Program-made: the position numbers and the translations under genes
Assembly (NCBI RefSeq): GCF_003851725.1
Contig: NZ_BHYL01000070.1
Location: forward strand, 1 to 43,728
Length of the DNA stretch: 43,728 nt
Source of the DNA: Cellulomonas algicola
Lineage (GTDB): Bacteria > Actinomycetota > Actinomycetes > Actinomycetales > Cellulomonadaceae
Direction: 5' to 3'
The notes under the pieces: model-generated
The model's database searches: none
Seen by the model: only the letters and a program-made list of their open reading frames with translations
Told to the model about the DNA's origin: nothing
In this document: positions 18,791 to 27,092 of the stretch, one piece after another
How the letters are laid out: every line of letters begins with the position of its first letter
How positions within the stretch are numbered: the stretch's first letter is position 1

Positions 18791-19738
18791 GTGCGCGTGC
18801 GCGCGCTGCGCAAGACGTACCGGACGTTCACGCTCCGGGAGGTGGTCGCGGTCGACCACCTCGACCTCACCGTGCCCGCGGGAGGCGTGCACGCGTTCCT
18901 CGGGCCCAACGGCTCGGGCAAGACGACGACGATCCGCATGCTGCTGGGCCTCGCGCGGCCCGACGCGGGCACCGTCCACCTGTTCGGCACGCCCGTGCCC
19001 GAGCGGCTCCCCGACGTGATCGGCCGCGTCGGCGCGATCGTCGAGAACCCCAAGTTCGTCCCCGGCTTCTCGGGCCGTCGCAACCTGCGGCTGCTCGCGA
19101 CCGCCGTCGGCGTCCCGCACACCCGCGTCGAGGAGGTGCTGGAACGTGTCGGCCTCCGGGAGCGGGGCGTCGACCAGTTCCGTCGCTACTCGCTCGGTAT
19201 GAAGCAGCGGCTCGCGATCGCCGCGACGCTCCTCAAGGACCCCGACCTGCTGATCTTCGACGAGCCGACGAATGGCCTCGACCCCGCGGGCATCCGCGAC
19301 ATCCGCGCGACCATGCGCGGGCTCGCCGACGAGGGCCGCACGGTCCTCGTGTCGAGCCACATCCTCGCGGAGGTCGAGCAGGTCGCCGACACCGTGTCGG
19401 TCGTCGCGCGCGGTCGCCTGCTCGCCGAGGGCCGCGTCGCCGACCTGCTCGCGACCGAGGCCGCCTCCGCGGTGGCCGTGGTCGTGTCCGACCGGTCGCG
19501 CGCGACGGCGCTGCTCGCAGCCTGCGGGTGGTCCGTCGGCACCGACGGCCCGCGCCTCGTCGTCACGGGAGCCCGTGACGCGCGCGAGGTGAACGAGGCG
19601 TTGGCCCGGGGGGAGGTCTTCGCCGAGGAGGTCGTCGTGCTGCGACGTGACCTCGAGTCGGTGTTCCTCGAGCTCACCGGCCCGCCCGACGCGACGGCCG
19701 GGGCGGTCGGCGGCGTGTCGAACGGGGACCTGTCGTGA
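18791..19738 (+). CDS. ABC-2 type transporter ATP-binding protein (315 aa)
   Basis: The ATPase has Walker A GPNGSGKTTT, a signature sequence YSLGMKQRL, Walker B LLIFDEPTNGLDPAG and the switch His in VLVSSHILAE. The C-terminal 90 residues form the accessory region common in BcrA/CcmA-like exporters. GTG 18791 has CAGGAG 8 nt upstream and is preferred; an in-frame GTG at 18743 would add 16 residues. It overlaps its permease by 4 nt (GTGA). Substrate unknown; bacitracin-type peptide export is typical of the class. Confidence 0.9.
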   Translation: MRVRALRKTYRTFTLREVVAVDHLDLTVPAGGVHAFLGPNGSGKTTTIRMLLGLARPDAGTVHLFGTPVPERLPDVIGRVGAIVENPKFVPGFSGRRNLRLLATAVGVPHTRVEEVLERVGLRERGVDQFRRYSLGMKQRLAIAATLLKDPDLLIFDEPTNGLDPAGIRDIRATMRGLADEGRTVLVSSHILAEVEQVADTVSVVARGRLLAEGRVADLLATEAASAVAVVVSDRSRATALLAACGWSVGTDGPRLVVTGARDAREVNEALARGEVFAEEVVVLRRDLESVFLELTGPPDATAGAVGGVSNGDLS

Positions 19739-20730
19739 GCGGGCTGCTGCGTGCCGAGCTCGCCCGGGCGCGGGCGCGACCGTTCGTGTGGTTCGTGGCG
19801 GTCGCCCTCACCCTGGGCGCGGTCGGCCTGGTCGCGACGGGCTGGTGGGAGACGCGCCCGCCGTCGGCGCAGGAGTCCGCGGCGGCCGACGCGGCCTTCG
19901 CCGAGGCGCTCAGGTCGTGGGACGTGGAGGGAGAGGCGATCATCGCCCGCTGCCACGAGGCCGAGCGGGCGATGCGCGCGGAGCTGGGCGACGACTACGA
20001 CGCGTCGTGCGAGCTGCTCGCGCCCGCGCGTGAGGTCTACGAGCCGCGGCGTGCCGACCTCGGCGAGCTGCTGGACGCCCGTCTGCCCTCGGTCGGCGTG
20101 ATGCTCGTCCTCGCCATGCTCATGGTGGGCGTCGGACTGGTGACGGCGGAGTTCACGTCGGGCTCGATCGGCACCTGGCTGACGTTCGCACCGCGCCGGG
20201 GACGCGTGTTCGTCAGCAAGCTCGCCGCCGCCCTGCTCGCCGCTCTCCCGTGCGGCCTGCTCGGCCTCGCGGTGCTCGTCGTCGGTCTGGTCGGCGTGTG
20301 CCTCGTCAACGGCACGTCGACGGACGTACCGGGTGCCGAGTGGGCCGCGTCGGCGGACCGGTCGGTGCGCTGGCTCGCGAGCGGGCTCGGCGCGACCGCG
20401 CTGGGGGTGGGTCTCGCCTTCGCCCTGCGACACGCGGCCGCCGTGACCGGCGTGCTGGTCTGGTGGGCGGCGGCCGTCGAGACGGCGCTGCCGCTCGTCC
20501 TGCCGGTCGCGGGCTTCCTCCCGCTGTCGACGAACGTGCGCGCGTGGCTCTCCGGCGGGACGGACTACTGGGTGCCGGAGTGTGTGCCCGACCCGGCGGT
20601 CCCCGGCGCCGAGCTGTGCGAGCAGGTCGCGCACCACGTGAGCGCGGGGCAGGGGGCGCTCGTCGCCTCGGTCGTGGTCCTGGTAGCGCTCGCGGCCGGT
20701 TGGCTCACGTTCCGGCTTCGTGACGTCTGA
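19735..20730 (+). CDS. ABC-2 type transporter permease (331 aa)
   Basis: The protein starts with one membrane segment (FVWFVAVALTLGAVGLVATGW), then has a polar region of about 90 residues with GDDYDASCELLAPAREVYEPRR, then five more membrane segments. This is the single-span plus large-loop layout of ABC-2 exporters. TAEFTSGSIGTWLTFAPRRGRVF resembles the cytosolic coupling segment of such permeases. It is coupled to the ATPase gene by a GTGA overlap. The substrate is unknown. Confidence 0.85.
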   Translation: MSGLLRAELARARARPFVWFVAVALTLGAVGLVATGWWETRPPSAQESAAADAAFAEALRSWDVEGEAIIARCHEAERAMRAELGDDYDASCELLAPAREVYEPRRADLGELLDARLPSVGVMLVLAMLMVGVGLVTAEFTSGSIGTWLTFAPRRGRVFVSKLAAALLAALPCGLLGLAVLVVGLVGVCLVNGTSTDVPGAEWAASADRSVRWLASGLGATALGVGLAFALRHAAAVTGVLVWWAAAVETALPLVLPVAGFLPLSTNVRAWLSGGTDYWVPECVPDPAVPGAELCEQVAHHVSAGQGALVASVVVLVALAAGWLTFRLRDV

Positions 20731-20751
20731 GGACCGGGGCGGTGCGGGCCG

Positions 20752-21498
20752 TCAGCGGTCGACGAGCCGGTACGACGGGAGCCCCCGCCGCCGCACCAGC
20801 CACTCGGCGACCAGCAGGTTCGGCACCCACGCGAGGAACGTGACGGCGTCGTACGCGTTGTCGAAGGCGGCGTCGAGGTCGAACGCGTCGCCCGCGGCGA
20901 ACGCCTGGGCCGTGAGCAGCAGCGGGACCCACGTGCGCAGCATGACGGCGCCGTAGGTGAGCGCGAAGTTGCGGATCATCCATGCCTGGTGCGACCGGAC
21001 GTCGCCCCCGCGGACGGCGCGGTAGGCCCGCCACCCCGTCCACAGCCACAGCACGCCGAGGCTGCCGAAACCGAGGAACCCGACCATGCCGGCGGTGTTC
21101 CACGGCGCCATGACGAGCGACGCGGCCCCGCCGACGGTCACGCCGAGCAGGTACGCGCGCCCGGCCCAGCGGTGCGCCTGGGGGAACCGGCGCCGCAGCG
21201 CCGCCCAGAACTGGAACGGCCCGACGAGCAGCGCGACCGCGGCACCGGCGACGTGCAGCACGAGCGCGACCTGCACGACGGGCGGCATGGCCGCGTACGC
21301 GGACGCGAGCGGTGCGCGGTCCTGGTCGAGGTCCTCGAGCGCGCCCATGAGGTACGGCACGCCCGAGTACGCGACGATCGCGAGCGACGTGAGCAGCACC
21401 GCGGTCCAGCCGGCGCGGCGCCCGGCCGACCGGCGGCGACGCGGTGCGCGGGCGGGCAGGGCCGGCGGCGCGGGAGGCGCGGACGTGGAGGTCGTCAT
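20752..21498 (-). CDS. DUF2306 membrane protein (248 aa)
   Basis: The protein has about seven hydrophobic segments. FPQAHRWAGRAYLLGV (about 120-135) and HQAWMIRNFALTYGAVMLR (about 175-195) are the His-containing motifs characteristic of DUF2306. No function is established for the family. The ATG at 21498 lies 8 nt after TAGCGT (21512-21507, minus strand), so the transcript probably has almost no 5' leader. It stands between two divergently or convergently placed ABC exporter pairs without evident linkage to either. Confidence 0.85.
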   Translation of the reverse strand: MTTSTSAPPAPPALPARAPRRRRSAGRRAGWTAVLLTSLAIVAYSGVPYLMGALEDLDQDRAPLASAYAAMPPVVQVALVLHVAGAAVALLVGPFQFWAALRRRFPQAHRWAGRAYLLGVTVGGAASLVMAPWNTAGMVGFLGFGSLGVLWLWTGWRAYRAVRGGDVRSHQAWMIRNFALTYGAVMLRTWVPLLLTAQAFAAGDAFDLDAAFDNAYDAVTFLAWVPNLLVAEWLVRRRGLPSYRLVDR

Positions 21499-21671
21499 GT
21501 CCGCCGACGCTACGGTCGGTGTCCGTTTCGTGTCGGTATGGCAGGCCCACTCATGTGCCCGGTCGCCGACCCCCGGACGGTCGGCGCGCCCCGGGGTCAA
21601 CCGATCGGTGGACGGCCGGGACAACGCCTCGGTCGTCGCGGCGCGCCCTCGCCCAGGGCGACGCTGAGGGC

Positions 21672-22559
21672 ATGACGACACCGGCAGGCGCCCCCGCGAT
21701 CGAGGTCGCGGGCCTGCGCAAGCGATACGGGCCCAAGCAGGCCGTCGACGGCCTGGACCTGCGCGTCGACCGCGGCGAGATCGTCGCGATCCTCGGCCCG
21801 AACGGCGCGGGCAAGACGACGACCGTCGAGATCCTCGAGGGCTACCGGCACCGCGACGAGGGCCACGTCCGCGTCCTCGGCGAGGACCCGCAGGCGGCCG
21901 GACGCGGGTGGCGCTCGCGCCTCGGCATCGTCCTGCAGGGCACGAACGACCTCGCGGAGGCGACCGTCGGGGAGCTCGTCCGGCACTTCTCCCGCTTCTA
22001 CCCCGACCCGCGCGACCCCGACGAGGTGATCGACGCCGTCGGTCTGCGCGACAAGGTCCGTACGCGCGCCCGGCAGCTGTCGGGCGGCCAGCGGCGCCGG
22101 CTCGACGTGGCGCTCGGCATCGTGGGCCGGCCCGAGCTCGTGTTCCTCGACGAGCCGACGACCGGGTTCGACCCGCAGGCCCGCCGCTCGTTCTGGGACC
22201 TCGTCGAGGGCCTGCGCGCCGACGGCACGACGATCCTGCTGACGACGCACTACCTCGAGGAGGCCGAACGGCTGGCCGACCGGGTCGTCGTCGTCGCGTC
22301 GGGCCACGTCGTCGCGGAGGGCACGCCCGCCGACCTGGGCGGTCGCGACGCGCGCCGGGCGCTCGTGCGGTGGGTCGAGGACGGCCGCCGGCACGAGGTC
22401 CGCACCTACGACGCGTCCCGCACGGTCGCCGACCTGCTCGCCCGGCTCGGCGACGTGCCGGGCCTCGAGGTGCTGCGCCCCACGCTGGAGGACGTGTACC
22501 TCGGCCTGCTCCAGGGCGCCGACTCGCCCGCCGACACCCCTGTGGAGGTCCTGCGATGA
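21672..22559 (+). CDS. ABC-2 type (drug export) ATP-binding protein (295 aa)
   Basis: Walker A GPNGAGKTTT, signature LSGGQRRRLD, Walker B LVFLDEPTTGFDP and the switch His in LLTTHYLEEAERLADR are all present. The C-terminal tail TLEDVYLGL is typical of DrrA/CcmA-like exporter ATPases. ATG 21672 is preferred because MTTPAGAPAIEVAGLRKRYG gives a normal N-terminus. It overlaps the permease gene by 4 nt and heads a likely four-gene unit with the two-component system. Confidence 0.92.
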   Translation: MTTPAGAPAIEVAGLRKRYGPKQAVDGLDLRVDRGEIVAILGPNGAGKTTTVEILEGYRHRDEGHVRVLGEDPQAAGRGWRSRLGIVLQGTNDLAEATVGELVRHFSRFYPDPRDPDEVIDAVGLRDKVRTRARQLSGGQRRRLDVALGIVGRPELVFLDEPTTGFDPQARRSFWDLVEGLRADGTTILLTTHYLEEAERLADRVVVVASGHVVAEGTPADLGGRDARRALVRWVEDGRRHEVRTYDASRTVADLLARLGDVPGLEVLRPTLEDVYLGLLQGADSPADTPVEVLR

Positions 22560-23392
22560 GCACCGTCACGCTGTCGGCCGCGCGCCCCGCCGCCGTCCCC
22601 GGCGTCCTGCGCCTCGGCCTGGTCCGCGCCGCTTACGAGCTGCGCGTCTTCTTCCGCGAGCGCGACGCGGTCGTGTTCATCTTCGCCTACCCCGTGATCA
22701 TGATGGCGATCTTCGCGACGGTCTTCGGCCAGGACGGCGCGACCGTCCGCGCGGGTGACGTCGAGATCCCGTTCGCGCAGTACTTCCTGCCGGGCATGCT
22801 CGCGACGGGCGTCATGCTGTCGAGCTTCCAGTCGCTCGCGATCTCGATCTCGGTCGAGCGCGACGAGGGCGGCCTCAAGCGGCTGCGCGGCACGCCGATG
22901 CCCGCGTCGGCGTACTTCCTGGGCAAGATCGGCCAGGTCCTCGGCAGCGGGCTCGTGCAGACCGCGATCCTGCTGACGGTCGCCGCGACGCTGTTCGACG
23001 TGACGCTGCCGTCGACCGTGGGGGACTGGGCGACGTTCGCGTGGGTCTACCTGCTCGGGACGGCTGCGGGCTCGGTGTGCGGCGTGGCGTTCTCGTCGGT
23101 CCCGCGCTCGGGCCGGTCGGCGAGCGCCGTGGTGACGCCGATCGTGCTGGTGCTGCAGTTCGTCTCCGGCGTGTTCTTCCAGTGGGACTCGCTGCCGACG
23201 TGGATGCAGCAGGTCGCGTCGGTGTTCCCGCTGCGCTGGCTGGTCGAGGGCATGCAGGCGGCGTTCCTGCCCGACGCGGTCGCGGGTGACGTGGACCTCG
23301 TGACCACCGCGCTCGTGCTGGGCGTGTGGTTCGTCGCCGGGCTCGTGATCGGGGCGCGCTGGTTCCGCTGGCGCCGGCGTGACGACGGCTGA
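22556..23392 (+). CDS. ABC-2 type transporter permease (278 aa)
   Basis: There are six membrane segments in the ABC-2 arrangement, starting with ELRVFFRERDAVVFIFAYPVIMMAIF. The cytosolic segment ISISVERDEGGLKRLRGTPM is the conserved ABC-2 coupling helix motif, and FVSGVFFQWDSLPTWMQQVASVFPLRWLVEGMQ matches the C-terminal family signature. It overlaps the ATPase gene as ATGA. It probably exports a hydrophobic or antibiotic-like compound; the substrate is unknown. Confidence 0.92.
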   Translation: MSTVTLSAARPAAVPGVLRLGLVRAAYELRVFFRERDAVVFIFAYPVIMMAIFATVFGQDGATVRAGDVEIPFAQYFLPGMLATGVMLSSFQSLAISISVERDEGGLKRLRGTPMPASAYFLGKIGQVLGSGLVQTAILLTVAATLFDVTLPSTVGDWATFAWVYLLGTAAGSVCGVAFSSVPRSGRSASAVVTPIVLVLQFVSGVFFQWDSLPTWMQQVASVFPLRWLVEGMQAAFLPDAVAGDVDLVTTALVLGVWFVAGLVIGARWFRWRRRDDG

Positions 23393-23450
23393 CGTGCGCG
23401 CTGGGGCGGGACGCACCGTCGACGGACCTGCACGTGGCAGGCTCGGCGCC

Positions 23451-24731
23451 ATGACCAGGCGCACGCCCCGACCGGTCGCGCGGCACGAGTTCTGGGTCCG
23501 CGCGCTGCGCGGGTGGGACGTCGGCTTCTACGCGATCACGGCGGTCGCGGGGGTGTCGATCGCGATCGAGGTCCGGTCGCTGCGCGAGGCCGCCGTCGCG
23601 GTCCTCGGGCTCGCGGCGCTCGTCGTCGCCTACCTCGCGCTGGGCCGCCGCGGTGCGCAGCGCGGCGACGTGCTGCTAACCCGCACGTACCTCGCGGTGC
23701 TCGTCACCGTCGTGGTCCTGGAGGTCGGGTTGTCGGAGCTCGGGTCGGTGCTGCTGTTCGTCGGGTACTCGCAGATCTGGTTCTTCGCGACGCGCCGCCT
23801 CGAGGGCGTGCTGTGGAGCGTGCTGCTGACGGTCGCGTTCGCCGCGGCGATCGTCGTGCGCGAGCCGGGCGCGATCGCGACGGTCGCCGACGCCGCGGAG
23901 CTGGTCGGCCAGGTCGGCACGGGACTCGTCTTCGCGATCGCCCTGGGCCTGTGGATCACGTGGGTGTCGGAGCAGAGCGAGGAGCGCGCGGCGCTGGTCG
24001 AGGAGCTGGGTGCCGCGCAGGCCGAGCTCGCGTCGACCCACCACGCGAGCGGGGTGCTCGCCGAGCGGGCGCGCCTGGCGCAGGAGATCCACGACACCCT
24101 CGCGCAGGGGTTCACGAGCGTCGTGATGCTCGCGCAGGCCGCGTCGGCCGAGCTCGCCCGGGACCGCGTCGGTCCCGCGACGGAGCGCGTCGGCCAGATC
24201 GAGCAGGTCGCGCGCGACAACCTCGCGCAGGCGCGGGCCCTCGTGGCGGCGTTCGGCCCGCCCGAGCTCGAGCGCGGCACGCTCGGCGACGCGCTCGACC
24301 GGCTCGCGGCCCGGTTCGAGGCGGAGACGCACGTCCGCGTCGAGGTCGACGGCCTGCGCGAGCTGGGCGCGGTCGGGCCGGAGCACGCGGTGGTCCTGCT
24401 GCGTGCCGCGCAGGAGGCCCTCGCGAACGTCCGCAAGCACGCCGACGCGACCGTCGTGCGGCTCGCCGTGGGCCGGGACGGGGACGACGTGCGGCTCGAG
24501 GTCGTCGACGACGGGCGCGGGCTGCCCGCGGACGCGGTCGAGGGGGTCGGCCTGCGCGGCATGCGCGAGCGCGTCGACGCGGGCGGCGGGACGCTCGAGG
24601 TCGGCAGCGGCCCGGGCGGCGGCACGCGCGTCGCCGTGACGTTGCCCCACGACACGGTGCCCGCCACGTCGGCGCGCGACGACGGGCGCGCCACCGGGCC
24701 GCGCCCGGGGACCACGGGGGAGGACGCGTGA
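23451..24731 (+). CDS. Sensor histidine kinase, NarL/DesK type (426 aa)
   Basis: Residues about 20-180 contain five to six membrane segments with almost no extracellular domain, suggesting sensing within the membrane. The HisKA_3 dimerisation helix has ERARLAQEIHDTLAQGFTSV with H214, and the ATPase domain has EALANVRKHADAT (N-box), VVDDGRGLP (G1) and GLRGMRERVDAGGGTLEV (G2). The start at ATG 23451 is 58 bp after the permease gene, and the stop overlaps the response regulator as GTGA. Kinases of this group next to ABC exporters often respond to membrane stress or the exported drug (inference). Confidence 0.92.
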   Translation: MTRRTPRPVARHEFWVRALRGWDVGFYAITAVAGVSIAIEVRSLREAAVAVLGLAALVVAYLALGRRGAQRGDVLLTRTYLAVLVTVVVLEVGLSELGSVLLFVGYSQIWFFATRRLEGVLWSVLLTVAFAAAIVVREPGAIATVADAAELVGQVGTGLVFAIALGLWITWVSEQSEERAALVEELGAAQAELASTHHASGVLAERARLAQEIHDTLAQGFTSVVMLAQAASAELARDRVGPATERVGQIEQVARDNLAQARALVAAFGPPELERGTLGDALDRLAARFEAETHVRVEVDGLRELGAVGPEHAVVLLRAAQEALANVRKHADATVVRLAVGRDGDDVRLEVVDDGRGLPADAVEGVGLRGMRERVDAGGGTLEVGSGPGGGTRVAVTLPHDTVPATSARDDGRATGPRPGTTGEDA

Positions 24732-25354
24732 CGATCCGGGTGCTGCTGGCCGACGACCATCCCGTCGTCCGCTCGGGGCTGGCCGGGATGCTGGCCGTCG
24801 AGCCGGACCTCGAGGTCGTCGGGGAGGCCGGCGACGGCGCGCAGGCCGTGGCGCTCGCGGAGACCCTGCGGCCCGACATCGTGCTCATGGACCTGCGGAT
24901 GCCGGTGCTCGACGGCGCGAGCGCGACGGCGACCATCACGGGCACCCTGCCGGGCGTGCGCGTCCTGGTGCTCACGACGTACGAGACCGACACCGACATC
25001 CTGCGGGCCGTCGAGGCGGGCGCGACGGGCTACCTGCTCAAGGACACGCCGCGCGACCAGCTCGTCGCGGGCGTCCGCGCGGCCGCACGCGGCGAGTCGG
25101 CGCTGTCGCCGTCGGTCGCGCGCCGGCTCGTGCAGCAGGTGCGCGGCGACGCGGAGCGGCTCACGGCGCGCGAGCAGGAGGTCCTCGCGAGCGTCGCCCG
25201 CGGGCTGTCCAACGCCGCGATCGGCCGCGAGCTGTTCATCACCGAGGCGACCGTCAAGACGCACCTGCTCCGTGCGTTCGCGAAGCTCGGTGTCGACGAC
25301 CGGACGCGCGCGGTGACCGTCGCGATCGAACGCGGCATCCTGCCCGGCGCGTGA
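24728..25354 (+). CDS. LuxR/NarL-type response regulator (208 aa)
   Basis: The receiver domain (1-120) has the acidic pair in LLADDHPVV (D9, D10), phosphoacceptor D55 in VLMDLRMP, and K105-like LLKDT. The C-terminal LuxR-type helix-turn-helix (about 145-208) has LTAREQEVLASVARGLSNAAIGRELFITEATVKTHL shown in its typical order. It is translationally coupled to the kinase gene and likely controls the exporter genes upstream. Confidence 0.94.
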   Translation: MTIRVLLADDHPVVRSGLAGMLAVEPDLEVVGEAGDGAQAVALAETLRPDIVLMDLRMPVLDGASATATITGTLPGVRVLVLTTYETDTDILRAVEAGATGYLLKDTPRDQLVAGVRAAARGESALSPSVARRLVQQVRGDAERLTAREQEVLASVARGLSNAAIGRELFITEATVKTHLLRAFAKLGVDDRTRAVTVAIERGILPGA

Positions 25355-25458
25355 GACCCGGCCGGACGCGGGCGGGACCCGGCCGAGTCCGGCCCGCCTG
25401 CCACGTGCCCCGTGACCGGCGCGCGGACGCGGTCGTCGTACCGCGCGCCGCGACGGCT

Positions 25459-25464
25459 AGCGTG
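25459..25464 (+). promoter_or_regulatory. Putative -10 box of the PNPOx-fold gene
   Basis: TAGCGT lies 39 nt before the ATG and ahead of a strong GGGAGG ribosome binding site, so this transcript should carry a short leader. No clear -35 box is visible. Confidence 0.35.
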
Positions 25465-25503
25465 ACGGGTCGACGGCAGGGTGGCACGACGGGAGGCGGC
25501 ACG

Positions 25504-26070
25504 ATGGGCAAGGTCCACGAGCGGATCGACGAGCGCATGCGGCGCTTCCTCCTCGCGCAGCACGTGTTCTTCGTCGCGACCGCCCCGAGCGGCCCGGACG
25601 GGCGCGTCAACGTGTCGCCCAAGGGCGTCGACGGGTCGTTCGTGGTCCTCGACGACCACACCGTCGCGTACCTGGACCTCACCGCGAGCGGCGCCGAGAC
25701 CATCGCGCACCTGCGGGAGAACGGCCGGATCACGGTGATGTTCTGCGCCTTCGACGGCCCGCCGAACATCGTGCGGCTGCACGGCCGCGGCCGGTTCGTG
25801 ACGCTCTACGACGACGGCTTCGCCGAGCTGCTCGCGCTGTTCCCCGAGACACGCGGTGCGCGAGCCGTGGTGGTCGTCGACGTCGAGCGCGTCTCCGACT
25901 CGTGCGGGTACGGCGTGCCGCTCATGGACTACGTCGGCGAGCGGGACCTGCTGCCGCCGTACATGGAGCGCAAGGGGGCCGACGGGCAGGCGGCGTACCG
26001 GCGGCAGAAGAACCGCACGAGCATCGACGGTCTCCCGGCGTTCGACTTCGACCCGGAGCCCGCGGTCTGA
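25504..26070 (+). CDS. Pyridoxamine 5'-phosphate oxidase-family flavin-binding protein (188 aa)
   Basis: The N-terminal split-barrel (about 10-125) contains HVFFVATAPSGPDGRVNVSPKG and VAYLDLTASGAETIAHLRENGRITVMF, the pattern of the PNPOx-like FMN/F420-binding fold. The C-terminal part (DYVGERDLLPPYMERKGADG) is typical of the uncharacterised group annotated as PNPOx family protein. True PNPOx activity is unlikely, as the group lacks the pyridoxamine-phosphate site. GGGAGG lies before ATG 25504. Confidence 0.85.
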   Translation: MGKVHERIDERMRRFLLAQHVFFVATAPSGPDGRVNVSPKGVDGSFVVLDDHTVAYLDLTASGAETIAHLRENGRITVMFCAFDGPPNIVRLHGRGRFVTLYDDGFAELLALFPETRGARAVVVVDVERVSDSCGYGVPLMDYVGERDLLPPYMERKGADGQAAYRRQKNRTSIDGLPAFDFDPEPAV

Positions 26071-26248
26071 CCCCGACGTATCTGGCGGGGGTGCGGTGGG
26101 CTCCTCCCGGTGTGGGCCTCGCGCCGCGCCCGCCCGACAGCGCCCACCGGCGGACGCGTCCCGGTGCCGGCCCGACGACGCCGTCGCCGCCGGGCCAGCC
26201 ACCGCACCCTGGGGAAGCACCCTGCCCGACGTCCCGAGGTGGTGCCTC

Positions 26249-26806
26249 GTGCGCAAGTCGATCGTCTCCCTGCTCGCTCTCGCTCTCGTCGCAGGCCTGA
26301 ACCTGCTCTCCGCCCCCGCCGCGTCCGCGGCCGCCTACTGCGGCCAGGTGTGGGGCTCCTTCGACAAGTCGGCCTTCGGCTACCCGAACGGGGAGGTGAC
26401 GGGGGTCCGCGCCGGCCGGCACGACTGCTACGACCGGCTGGTGCTCGACGTGAACGCGCCGCTCACGGGCTGGTCCGTCCGGTACGTGCCCGTCGTGACG
26501 CAGGACGGTTCCGGCCTGCCGGTCGACGTGCGCGGGGGCGCGCGTCTCGAAGTCGTGGCCGACGCCGGCGTCATCCCGACCGACTCATGGTTCGTCGCCT
26601 CCGGCGGCCGGCTGGTCGACACGTCGGCCTACCGGACCTTCCGCGACGTCGTGTGGGCCGGGAGCTTCGAGGGGTACACGACGATCGGCCTGGGTGTCCG
26701 GGCGCGCCTGCCGTTCCGGGCGTTCGTGCTCGCCGGTCCGGGCAGCGGCTCACGGCTGGTCGTGGACGTCGGGCACCAGTGGTGCGCGACAGGGACGACC
26801 TGCTGA
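26249..26806 (+). CDS. Secreted AMIN-like-domain protein (185 aa)
   Basis: A classic signal peptide (MRKSIVSLLALALVAG through APAASAAAY) with a likely AxA cleavage near residue 30 is followed by one AMIN-like domain: VTGVRAGRHDCYDRLVLDV, WSVRYVPVVTQDGSGLPVDV, LEVVADAG and LPFRAFVLAG...LVVDVG. The domain parallels the lipoprotein at 18051-18686 block by block. Four Cys residues (CGQ, HDC, QWC, TTC) may form two disulfides. The GTG at 26249 is inferred from the signal peptide; the ribosome binding site is weak. Confidence 0.78.
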   Translation: MRKSIVSLLALALVAGLNLLSAPAASAAAYCGQVWGSFDKSAFGYPNGEVTGVRAGRHDCYDRLVLDVNAPLTGWSVRYVPVVTQDGSGLPVDVRGGARLEVVADAGVIPTDSWFVASGGRLVDTSAYRTFRDVVWAGSFEGYTTIGLGVRARLPFRAFVLAGPGSGSRLVVDVGHQWCATGTTC

Positions 26807-26818
26807 CCGCGCGGGGGA

Positions 26819-26849
26819 TGGCCGCCCGACCTGCGAGGACGGGCGGCCA
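26819..26849 (+). terminator. Hairpin terminator after the AMIN-like gene
   Basis: TGGCCGCCCG (26819-26828) pairs perfectly over 10 bp with CGGGCGGCCA (26840-26849). It separates the AMIN-like gene from the ilv promoter. No U-tract follows. Confidence 0.55.
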
Positions 26850-26891
26850 CCGTTCCGACGGGTGGACACGTGAACCATCATGTGAGACGGC

Positions 26892-26920
26892 GTGACACCG
26901 CACCGACGGAGGCGTAGGGT
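26892..26920 (+). promoter_or_regulatory. Promoter of the ilvBNC operon
   Basis: GTGACA (26892-26897, 5/6 to TTGACA) and TAGGGT (26915-26920) are separated by the ideal 17 bp. The leader-peptide GTG begins 7 nt after the -10 box, so the transcript should begin at, or one nucleotide before, the leader ORF. Confidence 0.75.
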
Positions 26921-26927
26921 CGCTCGC

Positions 26928-26969
26928 GTGCAGACGATCCTCGTAGTACTTCCTGAGCGCGCCGGCTGA
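26928..26969 (+). CDS. ilvBNC leader peptide MQTILVVLPERAG (13 aa)
   Basis: This 13-codon ORF starts with GTG at the predicted transcript end and reads MQTILVVLPERAG. Codons 4-8 are Ile, Leu, Val, Val, Leu, the three end products of the pathway. Val uses GTA twice and one Leu uses CTT, codons that are very rare in the neighbouring genes. A strong intrinsic terminator follows 31 nt later and ilvB lies beyond it. This is the layout of ribosome-mediated transcription attenuation known for branched-chain operons in enterobacteria and actinobacteria. Confidence 0.85.
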   Translation: MQTILVVLPERAG

Positions 26970-27000
26970 GGCCACCGCACCAGGTCTCGTCCGCGCGCGC

Positions 27001-27042
27001 ACCCCTCGTCCCGCCTCCCACGTCGGGGCCCGAGGGGTTTTT
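27001..27042 (+). terminator. Attenuator terminator upstream of ilvB
   Basis: ACCCCTCG (27001-27008) pairs perfectly with CGAGGGGT (27031-27038), the stem can be extended by CCCG/CGGG with a small bulge, and TTTTT follows at 27038-27042. CTCGTCC occurs both in the terminator left arm and about 20 nt upstream (near 26985), which could provide a competing partner for the right arm. It ends transcription before ilvB unless antiterminated. Confidence 0.85.
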
Positions 27043-27092
27043 CTGTGTTCCGGCCCGACGAACACCCCACCGCACCACCCAGGGAGACACCG

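Noticed and set aside
21660-21671. Possible leaderless -10 (GACGCT) before the second exporter ATPase.
   Set aside because: The first base and the general match to TANNNT are poor, so it was not counted with the leaderless set.
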